Positions 44,284 through 51,588 of a DNA stretch of 64,000 bases are shown here, in pieces; position 1 is the stretch's first letter; every line of letters starts with the position of its first letter. The notes below the pieces were generated by a model, which made no database searches, had not been told where the DNA came from, and worked only from the letters and a program-made list of their open reading frames with translations. This DNA comes from Variovorax flavidus. Lineage in GTDB: Bacteria; Pseudomonadota; Gammaproteobacteria; Burkholderiales; Burkholderiaceae_C. Location of the stretch: the NCBI RefSeq assembly GCF_030317145.1, contig NZ_JASZYE010000012.1, positions 38,964 through 102,963 of the forward strand, in the 5' to 3' direction. The position numbers and the translations under genes are program-made.

Positions 44284-44868
44284 ACACCGCAAGACATCAC
44301 GCCATATTTGACGGCCGGCTTCAAGCGCCGAGGCTTGGTTCTCTGGTTGTGGCCTGCGGCCAGACGAAGCGCCTACGCTCGAGCGAACCACAGCACCTTC
44401 AGGAAGTGTCCGCGATCGGTCATTTCTTGTGACCGCCCGAGAGAAAGTCAAGCCCCTCTTGTCCCCGTCCTCGGTGAATGACTCTGTGGATAACCTGAGG
44501 CGAAGCGAGCCGAAGCCGCATGCCGCTTGGCTTCCATTGCAATGCTCAATGAACGGGCAATGGCATGCATTCGTGAGCTGCTGTAGGCCAGACCCTACAG
44601 CACGCGAGCTACCAAGTCAGGGGGCCGGAACTCCGCCGAAAGACCCGAGTTGACAACCGCGAGGCGGCGCGAAGAAGCACTGTTACTGAATCGCGGGTTC
44701 CGGCGAGCGGCGCAGCTCTACGCGCTCACGAGCTTGCTGGATGAAGACGACAGCCATCAGAGGGAGTGCAGGCGAGATGGTGAGGGATCTTCACTCTTGT
44801 CGTGGCGGCGGAGTCCGACACCACGGATGGACGAGACCATGCACTCTTTCGTTTTTATGGAGAAAGTC
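44284..44868 (+). other. 585-bp stretch without a supported gene
   Basis: Short open frames are present but low-complexity and lack ribosome sites. A single perfect DnaA-box-like 9-mer, TGTGGATAA, occurs at 44485-44493; alone it does not indicate an origin. No repeats or hairpin cluster seen. Confidence 0.45.
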
Positions 44869-45270
44869 ATGGGAATCCTCGGCAATATCTTCGGGAAGCT
44901 CTTCCCGTCCTCGCATCCAGCCAACGCCCCGGCAGCGGGTGCGGCGTCGCCGTCGAACGCGAGTGCGTCCGCTCCTGTCGCTAGCGCGCCAGCAGCGCCT
45001 ACCGCGATGAGCGAAGTCGACGTCGAAGGGATGCTGGACGGTCTGGCGGCGAAATCGAGTGAAAAGCTCAACTGGAAGACCTCGATCGTGGACCTGATGA
45101 AACTGCTGGGCCTCGACAGTTCGATCGCCGCCCGGAAGGAACTTGCGAAAGAGCTCCACTACACCGGCGACACAAACGATTCCGCTGCGATGAATGTGTG
45201 GCTTCACCGCCAAGTGATGTCAAAGGTGGCTGCCAACGGAGGGAAGGTACCTGCGGACCTCAAGGATTGA
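44869..45270 (+). CDS. DUF3597 domain protein
   Basis: 133 residues from ATG 44869, with GGAG 6 bases upstream. N-terminal GILGNIFGKLFPS, an Ala/Ser/Pro spacer of about 40 residues, then the DUF3597 core: VDVEGMLDGLAAKSSEKLNW, TSIVDLMKLLGLDSSIAARK, ELAKELHYTGD and NVWLHRQVMSKVAANGGKVP. A small, LysM-neighbourhood-type helical domain of unknown function, common near stress genes. Confidence 0.85.
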   Translation: MGILGNIFGKLFPSSHPANAPAAGAASPSNASASAPVASAPAAPTAMSEVDVEGMLDGLAAKSSEKLNWKTSIVDLMKLLGLDSSIAARKELAKELHYTGDTNDSAAMNVWLHRQVMSKVAANGGKVPADLKD

Positions 45271-45458
45271 AGGCGCTTGTTGGTGAAGCCGCGCGGGTGT
45301 CGATCGACGAGGGCCATGGAGTCTTGGATTTCCCCAAGCTGTTGCTGGAAGCGGGAAAGCCTGATGCGTCATGTACCGCGCACCGCGCCATCACAAGTCC
45401 GGGGCCCCACATGGGCGTTCCTCCCGGCGGGAGGAGACACCGTCGAGCCTCTCGCCTC

Positions 45459-46337
45459 ATGAACCGGGTTGCTCTGACATGGTGTCGGGTGCGGGAAGCC
45501 GCGCTTTCCACGCCCGGCCTGCGCGTCGTCCTGCTGGCCATGCGCAACTACGTTCTCCACCAGAGCGCGAACCAGGCTGGAAGCATGGCCTTCTCCTCGG
45601 TGTTGGCGATGTTCCCGCTCTTGATCTTGGTGTCCGCCTCAGCAGGCTTCTTCGGGCAGCCCGGGGATGCCGCGGCGCTGGCCGCGCGAGTGATGGACTA
45701 TGCGCCGCAGGTGGTGCGCGATGCCGTGCAGCCGGTCATCGATCAGGTGCTTGCCCAACGCAATCAGGCTCTCTTGACGATCGGCGTGATTGCGACGCTC
45801 TGGACAGCCTCCTCGGGTCTGCAAGCGGTGCGCACGGCCCTCAACCGGTCGTACGGCATCGCGCGCGGTATTCCGTTCTGGAAGGCGCGTATCAAGGTCA
45901 CCCTTTTCACGGTAGTCGTGGGCGCCGGTATCCTGGCAGCGTTCAGCTCCGTGATCATCATGCCCATCGTGTGGCAGGTACTGGAAGCGAACGTGGGAGC
46001 GGGGCAGGAGGTTCTTTGGCTGCGCAACAGCGTGCGCTACGGCTCAGCCTTCTTGGTGCTGAGCTTTCTGTATGCGCTTCTGTACGGATGGCTGCCGGAC
46101 GTCCGCCAGCGGCTGGCCTCCGTGATACCCGGGGCCGTGGTCGGCGCGGCGCTTTGGGTGGGTGCTGCCGCCACGCTGTCTTACACACTGCGCACAGCGG
46201 GCAAGCTCGCGTTGGTCTATGGCGGCTTCGCCGGCGTGGTAGCAACGCTGGTCTTTCTGTACATCAGCGCCACCACACTGATCTTTGGCGCGGAGATCAA
46301 TGCAGTGCTGCACGAACGCGAGGGGCTTTCCCCGTGA
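45459..46337 (+). CDS. YihY/BrkB family inner-membrane protein
   Basis: 292 residues from ATG 45459. Six hydrophobic helices and the family pattern NQAGSMAFSSVLAMFPLLIL, GVIATLWTASSGLQAVRTAL, VYGGFAGVVATLVFLYISAT and a final LIFGAEINAVLHER. Function of the family is not settled; suggested roles include ion flux and envelope maintenance. No ribosome site is clear at this ATG, and GAGGAG lies 27 bases upstream. 121 bp before the next gene. Confidence 0.88.
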   Translation: MNRVALTWCRVREAALSTPGLRVVLLAMRNYVLHQSANQAGSMAFSSVLAMFPLLILVSASAGFFGQPGDAAALAARVMDYAPQVVRDAVQPVIDQVLAQRNQALLTIGVIATLWTASSGLQAVRTALNRSYGIARGIPFWKARIKVTLFTVVVGAGILAAFSSVIIMPIVWQVLEANVGAGQEVLWLRNSVRYGSAFLVLSFLYALLYGWLPDVRQRLASVIPGAVVGAALWVGAAATLSYTLRTAGKLALVYGGFAGVVATLVFLYISATTLIFGAEINAVLHEREGLSP

Positions 46338-46458
46338 CGATACCTCAGCCCGAACGCACAAGCCGTGGGGTAGGCGGCCTACTCGGAGCAGAGGGCGTGG
46401 CCGACCGAAGCGGGCGTAGCGAAGGACCACATTCGCTGCTCAATAGGAAGACCGACCA

Positions 46459-47433
46459 ATGACCAACTACGCAGACAACACCGTACCTGGAAGTAGAAGC
46501 GCAAGGATCCCCGGTTTGCCCGTCGAGAGCGGGTCCACTACGAGCGGCGTTTCGTGGGCAGCGATCCTGGCGGGCGCTGCCGGGGCCGCATCGCTCTCGT
46601 TGATCCTTGTGCTGCTCGGCACCGGGCTTGGTCTCTCCTCGATCAGTCCATGGACGGGTCAAGGTGCCAGTGCGACCACGATCGGCGTCGCCACGATCCT
46701 CTGGATTACTTTTACCCAGATCGCGGCGTCGGGGCTAGGTGGGTATTTGGCCGGGCGCCTTAGGACGAAGTGGGCGGATGTTCAAACGGACGAGGTCTAC
46801 TTCCGCGATACCGCCCATGGCTTCCTGGCGTGGGGCGTGGCCACGATCCTGACGGCGGCGCTGCTGACGTCGACGATCGGAACCATCCTGGGTGCGGGTG
46901 CGCAAGCCGGCGCGTCGGCACTCGGTGGAGCGGCCACGGCAGCCACAGCCACTACAGCAGGCGTTGCAATGGCTTCGAATCCACCCGCTGGCACCGGAGG
47001 TAGTTCAAGCTCGACGGACTACTATGTCGACTCTCTGTTCCGCAAGGATGCTCCCTCATCATCCGCGGACGCCAGCCCGATCGAGAGCAACGGCGCTGGT
47101 CGAGGCAGCGGACCAATCAACGCAGAAGCCAGCCGGATCGTTGTCAACGCCATTCGCACCGGGTCGCTGCCACCCGATGACGCCAAGTACGTGGCCCAGC
47201 AGGTTTCCGAGCGGACCGGGCTGAGCCAGCAGGATGCGGAACGGCGCGTGAACGACACATACGCCAAGGCACAAGCCACCCTCAAGGAAGCAGAGGCCAA
47301 GGCCAAGGCTGCTGCAGACGCAGCGCGCAAGGCATCTGCCTATGCGTCGTTGTGGCTTTTCGTTTCGCTCCTGATCGGCGCTTTTGTCGCGAGCTTCGCC
47401 GCGACCTTTGGTGGCCGTCGTCGCGATTTTTGA
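46459..47433 (+). CDS. hypothetical membrane protein with Ala-rich coiled segment
   Basis: 324 residues. Hydrophobic helices at about 30-60, 75-95 and 120-150 with small-residue patterns (WAAILAGAAGAASLSLILVL), a periplasmic or cytosolic loop of about 120 residues, then an Ala/Lys/Glu coiled coil (KAQATLKEAEAKAKAAADAA) and a last helix (YASLWLFVSLLIGAFVASFA). Known in Burkholderiales and rhizobia as a hypothetical protein; no established function. The short gene at 47455 follows by 21 bp. Confidence 0.7.
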   Translation: MTNYADNTVPGSRSARIPGLPVESGSTTSGVSWAAILAGAAGAASLSLILVLLGTGLGLSSISPWTGQGASATTIGVATILWITFTQIAASGLGGYLAGRLRTKWADVQTDEVYFRDTAHGFLAWGVATILTAALLTSTIGTILGAGAQAGASALGGAATAATATTAGVAMASNPPAGTGGSSSSTDYYVDSLFRKDAPSSSADASPIESNGAGRGSGPINAEASRIVVNAIRTGSLPPDDAKYVAQQVSERTGLSQQDAERRVNDTYAKAQATLKEAEAKAKAAADAARKASAYASLWLFVSLLIGAFVASFAATFGGRRRDF

Positions 47434-47454
47434 TTCACGAGGTAGGAGAATTTC

Positions 47455-47529
47455 ATGCGCTCACTTTTGCTATGGTTTCTTGGGGTGCCTATCCCGGTCA
47501 TCATCCTCATTGCGCTTTTCTTCCGATAG
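47455..47529 (+). CDS. 24-residue membrane peptide
   Basis: ATG 47455 is preceded by TAGGAGAA at 5-base spacing. The product is one hydrophobic helix with a Pro pair in the centre (SLLLWFLGVPIPVIILIALF) and a basic end. Peptides of this type, with the W-x-x-G-x-P-I-P pattern, occur widely and are too short for most gene finders. It follows the previous membrane gene directly, so the two are probably one unit. Function unknown. Confidence 0.65.
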   Translation: MRSLLLWFLGVPIPVIILIALFFR

Positions 47530-47622
47530 CAAGAGCACGACGGAGATAAAAGAAGTGTCGGACGAAGCTCGTGGCAGTAGCTTGGCAAGCGATATGTCCG
47601 GCATCCTGGAGCGTCCTTTGCC

Positions 47623-48390
47623 ATGAGCACCGCTTGGCCAAGCCAGCTATGGATCGTCCGACACGGTCAGAGCGCGGGCAATGTGGCGCGTGACGCGGCG
47701 GAATCGGGTGGCCTGGCTGTCATCGAGCTCGCCTGGCGAGACATCGACGTCCCGCTTTCTGAACTTGGCGTCCAGCAGTCGATTGCGGTAGGGGACTGGT
47801 TCGCGAGCCTTCCGCCGAACGACCAGCCCGAGGTGATCATCTGCTCCCCGTACGAGCGTGCGCGCCAGACCGCGCAGCTTGTTGCCGAGCGGGCGCGCTT
47901 CGCCAAGGCGACCGCGGCCCTGCGCCTCGACGAGCGGCTTCGCGAGAAGGAATTTGGGATTCTCGATCGCCTCACGAAATTCGGCATCCAGCAAAAGCAT
48001 CCAGACCTGCACACGCAGCGGATGCATGTCGGGAAGTTCTATTTCAGGCCACCCGGCGGAGAAAGCTGGTGCGATGTCATCCTGCGCTTGCGCAGCCTCA
48101 TCGAAATGATCACGCGTGAGTACTCCGATCGCCGCGTGCTCGTGGTCGCCCATCAAGTGATCGTGAATTGCATGCGCTATCTCCTTGAGCATCTCGACGA
48201 AAAACAGATCCTCGAGATCGACCGGCAGGGTGACGTTCCCAACTGCGCCATCACCTCCTACCATGCCGTGCGCAGCCGTGACGACGCCGACGCGCTGCAG
48301 CTGAACCTGGTGAACTTTCTCGCACCGCTCAAGGAGACAGCCACGCCGGTGACCACCGCTGCGGACGTGCCCTCCGCGGCAAAGCCCTGA
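47623..48390 (+). CDS. histidine phosphatase family protein
   Basis: 255 residues. The phosphohistidine motif is LWIVRHGQSAGN (His near residue 14), with a second Arg in ICSPYERARQTA, a Glu in EKEFGILDR and the second His in VLVVAHQVIVNCM. Cytosolic; members act as phosphoglycerate mutases, sugar or nucleotide phosphatases, or SixA-like phosphohistidine phosphatases. 6 bp before the NnrD gene, so they form an operon. Confidence 0.9.
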   Translation: MSTAWPSQLWIVRHGQSAGNVARDAAESGGLAVIELAWRDIDVPLSELGVQQSIAVGDWFASLPPNDQPEVIICSPYERARQTAQLVAERARFAKATAALRLDERLREKEFGILDRLTKFGIQQKHPDLHTQRMHVGKFYFRPPGGESWCDVILRLRSLIEMITREYSDRRVLVVAHQVIVNCMRYLLEHLDEKQILEIDRQGDVPNCAITSYHAVRSRDDADALQLNLVNFLAPLKETATPVTTAADVPSAAKP

Positions 48391-48396
48391 ACGCCG

Positions 48397-49293
48397 ATGG
48401 GAAGTGCAGCGTCTCGTCCCGAGCGCCTGACCGCCTCAGTCCTGGCTCGATGGCCATTGCCGGAGCTGGCCGAAGACGCGGACAAGGAGGTCCGGGGTCA
48501 CGTGCTGATCATCGCGGGGAGCGAAGAGATTCCCGGGGCCGCCTTGCTGTCTGCCGTGGCAGCCTTGCGCGCAGGCGCGGGGAAACTCACGATCGCGGCC
48601 CCCGCGTCTATTGCCAAGGGGCTGGCGTTCGCGGTCCCAGAGGCCCGCGTTATCGCACTTCCCGAAGCCCGAGGAGGGTTGCTCGTTCGCGGCAGGCAGG
48701 CTCTCGCGTCGACTGCCGCCAGCGTCAGCGCGCTGGTTATCGGCCCCGGCATGCAAAGGGAAGGCGCCGTCGTCCGTTTCGTTGAGGCTGTCATTCCGAT
48801 GTTTCGCCACGCGACATTGGTGCTCGACGCCTTGGCCATGTCGGTCGTGCGCGGCGCTGCGCTCGAACAGCCCGCTGTGCTGACGCCGCACGCTGGCGAG
48901 ATGGCGTACCTGAGCGGACTCAGCAAGGAGGCTGTCTGCGAAGACCCGGTCGGGGCGGCCCGTGAGGCCGCTGCACTTTGGAATGCATGCGTAGCCTTGA
49001 AGGGCGGGAGCACCATCATTGCGGCGGCGGAGGGCGGACTGTGGCAGTTCGATGGAGGAACCAACGGGTTGGCTACGTCCGGTTCCGGAGACACCCTGGC
49101 GGGGTTGATCGGCGGTTTGGCCGCGCGCGGCTTGCCGCCTGTCGCTGCCTGCGCCTGGGGTGTGGTGGCCCACGCGAACGCAGGAGCGGCGTTGTCGCGC
49201 TCGCACGGTCCCCTGGGCTATCTCGCGCGGGAGCTCCCAGGCGAGTTCCCTGCAAGCCTCCACTCGCTCAGCAAGGGCCGCCCGTCCCGCTAG
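48397..49293 (+). CDS. nnrD: ADP-dependent NAD(P)H-hydrate dehydratase
   Basis: 298 residues; only the C-terminal (YjeF/ribokinase-like) dehydratase domain, without the epimerase half. Motifs: HVLIIAGSEEIPGAALLSAV, AGAGKLTIAAP, VIGPGM, LTPHAGEMAYLSG, CVALKGGSTIIA and the catalytic GSGDTLAGLIGG. It repairs hydrated NADH/NADPH formed under stress. The epimerase NnrE must be encoded elsewhere. Confidence 0.92.
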   Translation: MGSAASRPERLTASVLARWPLPELAEDADKEVRGHVLIIAGSEEIPGAALLSAVAALRAGAGKLTIAAPASIAKGLAFAVPEARVIALPEARGGLLVRGRQALASTAASVSALVIGPGMQREGAVVRFVEAVIPMFRHATLVLDALAMSVVRGAALEQPAVLTPHAGEMAYLSGLSKEAVCEDPVGAAREAAALWNACVALKGGSTIIAAAEGGLWQFDGGTNGLATSGSGDTLAGLIGGLAARGLPPVAACAWGVVAHANAGAALSRSHGPLGYLARELPGEFPASLHSLSKGRPSR

Positions 49294-49425
49294 GGAGCTC
49301 GCGACCGTCATCCCTTGGTCCCAAGGCGAGTGGGGCGCCCGCCTTGTCGCTCATACCCATACGGCTTCTTCCGACAACTGAGTCTTTTGCGCGCCAGCAC
49401 TTTGACCTTTTTTAAAGGAGCGGCG

Positions 49426-49593
49426 ATGAAAAGCGACAACACGCGGGTGCTTCGGTGGATCGTCATCGCCGTGGTAGTGCTCCTGGTCGGAGCTTTGAGC
49501 TACAACTTCCTGGCTCGCGAGAAGACATCGGAAGCGCCTTTGACGAGGCCGAGCGCCGACTCATCACAAAAGTCGCCGGCCCCGTCCAAGTGA
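49426..49593 (+). CDS. small single-helix membrane protein
   Basis: 55 residues; AAAGGAG lies 5 bases before ATG 49426. One membrane helix (VLRWIVIAVVVLLVGALSYN) near the N-terminus with a short Ser/Pro/Lys-rich outer or inner tail. No family recognised. Convergent with the following MerR gene. Confidence 0.6.
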   Translation: MKSDNTRVLRWIVIAVVVLLVGALSYNFLAREKTSEAPLTRPSADSSQKSPAPSK

Positions 49594-49623
49594 CGCGGGC
49601 GTGGGAAAGCCAACGCCGGCCAG

Positions 49624-50466
49624 CTAACGGGAAAGGCGCCGGTAGGCGCTGTAGTGCCGTATTGCACGCTGGCGGTGACCCAGTTCGTCGTACAGCCGGC
49701 CAGCGTTGAAATGAGCGTCCGCCAAGTCAGGGTCGAGTTGCAACGCGCGGTCGTAGCTTGCCAGCGCCTCGGGGAAGCGGTGGAGATCCTCCAGCGCGAC
49801 GGCGCGGTTGAAGTGCAGCAAAGGCTCTTCGGGACGATGCTCAATGCCTTGGGCCAGAACGCGCACAGCCTCCTTGCATTCCCCCTTTTCGCAAAGCAAC
49901 GCACCGAGATTGAGATACGCGTTCGTGAAATCGGGTGAAGCGGCGATGGCCTGAGCGTACGCGTGCCGGGCCGCACCTGGGTCGACACCTTCCAAAGCTT
50001 CAGCGCGGGCGAACAATTCCTCCGCCGACGCTTGCTGACGACCGGCGGCCCGGGACCCGCGCGCAATAGGCCGGGGCTCCGCCGCGCCTGCTTTGGCTTT
50101 CGCCTGTGGCGCGCCGTCGAAATTCATCAGCAACTGGCCCGACTCGGCTTCCCACTGCGCATCGCGGTCCCGCACCGCGATGTCCTTGCCGACCGCCATG
50201 ATCCGCAAGCTCGTCAAGGGCGCCTCGGACGGCAATTCATCTTTCAGGCGACGCAGGGAACGAAGAATCTTGGCGGTCGGGATCTGTGCTGCTCTCAGTT
50301 CATGAGCGGTCCGAAGCAGGACGACATCCTGAAACGAAAAAAGATACGCGCGACGCGGGCCTCTTCGAGGCTTCACGAAGCCCATCTCGACCAGACGAAC
50401 GATGGCGTTGCGGGAGAGGCCGAGCATCTCCTGAACGCGTCGGATCGTGTGCGATTCCAGATGCAC
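49624..50466 (-). CDS. MerR-type DNA-binding domain fused to TPRs
   Basis: 280 residues from GTG 50466. N-terminal winged helix-turn-helix of MerR type: HTIRRVQEMLGLSRNAIVRL then GFVKPRRGPRRAYLFSFQDV. A basic Ala-rich linker (about 120-145) precedes three to four tetratricopeptide repeats at about 150-275 (AYLNLGALLCEKGECKEAVR, LHFNRAVALEDLHRFPEAL). There is no MerR metal-binding tail. The start lies 9 bp after the ku2 stop, so they are one transcription unit and this could be its regulator. Confidence 0.78.
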   Translation of the reverse strand: MHLESHTIRRVQEMLGLSRNAIVRLVEMGFVKPRRGPRRAYLFSFQDVVLLRTAHELRAAQIPTAKILRSLRRLKDELPSEAPLTSLRIMAVGKDIAVRDRDAQWEAESGQLLMNFDGAPQAKAKAGAAEPRPIARGSRAAGRQQASAEELFARAEALEGVDPGAARHAYAQAIAASPDFTNAYLNLGALLCEKGECKEAVRVLAQGIEHRPEEPLLHFNRAVALEDLHRFPEALASYDRALQLDPDLADAHFNAGRLYDELGHRQRAIRHYSAYRRLSR

Positions 50467-50475
50467 CCCCGACGA

Positions 50476-51411
50476 TCATTTCCTTGCGCGGCTGCGCGCC
50501 GGCGCTGCCACCGGCTCAACCACGTCGGTCTTGGGCGCACGGCGCGCCCCCTTACGCTCCTTTCCCATCGCGCTCACGTTGTCTCCTGTCGCGATCTTGC
50601 CGGCAGGGGGCGACTTCGCGGCCGAAGCCGGGCTTCGTTTCAGGCTGGCCATCAGAGCGGCGGTGAGGTCGATGACTTGCCCCCCAGTCTCCTCGCTACC
50701 TGCGTGCGGCGATGCGACGACTTCCTGGCCAGCGATCTTGGCGTCGATGGCGGCGAGGATGCGCCTTTTTTCCTCGTCCTCGAACATGGTCGGGTCATAG
50801 CTGTCCTGCGAGATCTGGTCGATGAGCTGGAGCGCCAACTTCAATTCCGCCGGCGTGGGTTCGGTGAGCTCGATGTCGAGGTCCTCCAGTGAACGAACCT
50901 CGTTCGCGTAGAGCAGCTGTTGCAGCACGAGCCCATCCTCAGCGGCGCGTACCTGGACGACATATTGCTTACCCTTCCAGGCCCATTTGGCCAGCGCGCA
51001 TCGTCCGCTCTCCCTCATCGCGGCGCGCAGCAGGCTGTAAGGCTTGCCACCGCGCTTGTCCGGCGCGAGGAAGTAGGCCTTGTCGTAATACAGAGGGTCG
51101 ACCTCCTTCTCGGGGATGAACGCCACGATGTCGATCACGTGGCTGGCGTCTTCCTCCAGTGCCTTGAGTTCCTCGGGCTGGAACAGGACGTATTGATCCT
51201 TCTCGAACTCATACCCCTTGATCATTTCGCTTCGCGGCACGACGGTCTTCATGTCCTTTTCGGACACATACTGCTGTTTCACCCGGCTGCCATCCTTCGT
51301 GAGAAGGTTGAAGCGGATGGTTTCCGATGACTCGGTGGCCGAATAGAGCTTCACCGGAATCGAGACGAGCCCGAAGCTGAGCGACAGCGATGCAATGGAA
51401 CGTGCGGCCAT
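50476..51411 (-). CDS. ku: Ku protein (second copy)
   Basis: 311 residues; GGGGAAATC precedes ATG 51411. Ku core: SIASLSLSFGLVSIPVKLYS, NLLTKDGSRVKQQYVSEKDM, PLYYDKAYFLAPDKRGGKPY and LKLALQLIDQISQDSYDPTM. The basic tail (KERKGARRAPKTD and RSRARK) suggests DNA binding beyond the ring. Sequence is quite distant from the first Ku. It lies 177 bp after ligD on the same strand, with the MerR-TPR gene directly behind. Confidence 0.95.
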   Translation of the reverse strand: MAARSIASLSLSFGLVSIPVKLYSATESSETIRFNLLTKDGSRVKQQYVSEKDMKTVVPRSEMIKGYEFEKDQYVLFQPEELKALEEDASHVIDIVAFIPEKEVDPLYYDKAYFLAPDKRGGKPYSLLRAAMRESGRCALAKWAWKGKQYVVQVRAAEDGLVLQQLLYANEVRSLEDLDIELTEPTPAELKLALQLIDQISQDSYDPTMFEDEEKRRILAAIDAKIAGQEVVASPHAGSEETGGQVIDLTAALMASLKRSPASAAKSPPAGKIATGDNVSAMGKERKGARRAPKTDVVEPVAAPARSRARK

Positions 51412-51588
51412 GATTTCCCCGTGTCGAAGCGGCGCGGTCCGGCCGCAGGAACTGCAAACTTGCCACAAACAGGCGGCAGGGGGAAGAGGACAGCGCTTGC
51501 ATCCTCTGTATCGTGGGCCCGGTCAACGCTCATCCAGAGTTCGTGCAGGTCCGCTCGGATGGAAAGAACCGGGACAGCGAATTAATGG

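Noticed and set aside
44485..44493. Perfect DnaA-box-like 9-mer TGTGGATAA
   Set aside because: A single copy without neighbours, AT-rich region or dnaA/dnaN genes gives no support for an origin.
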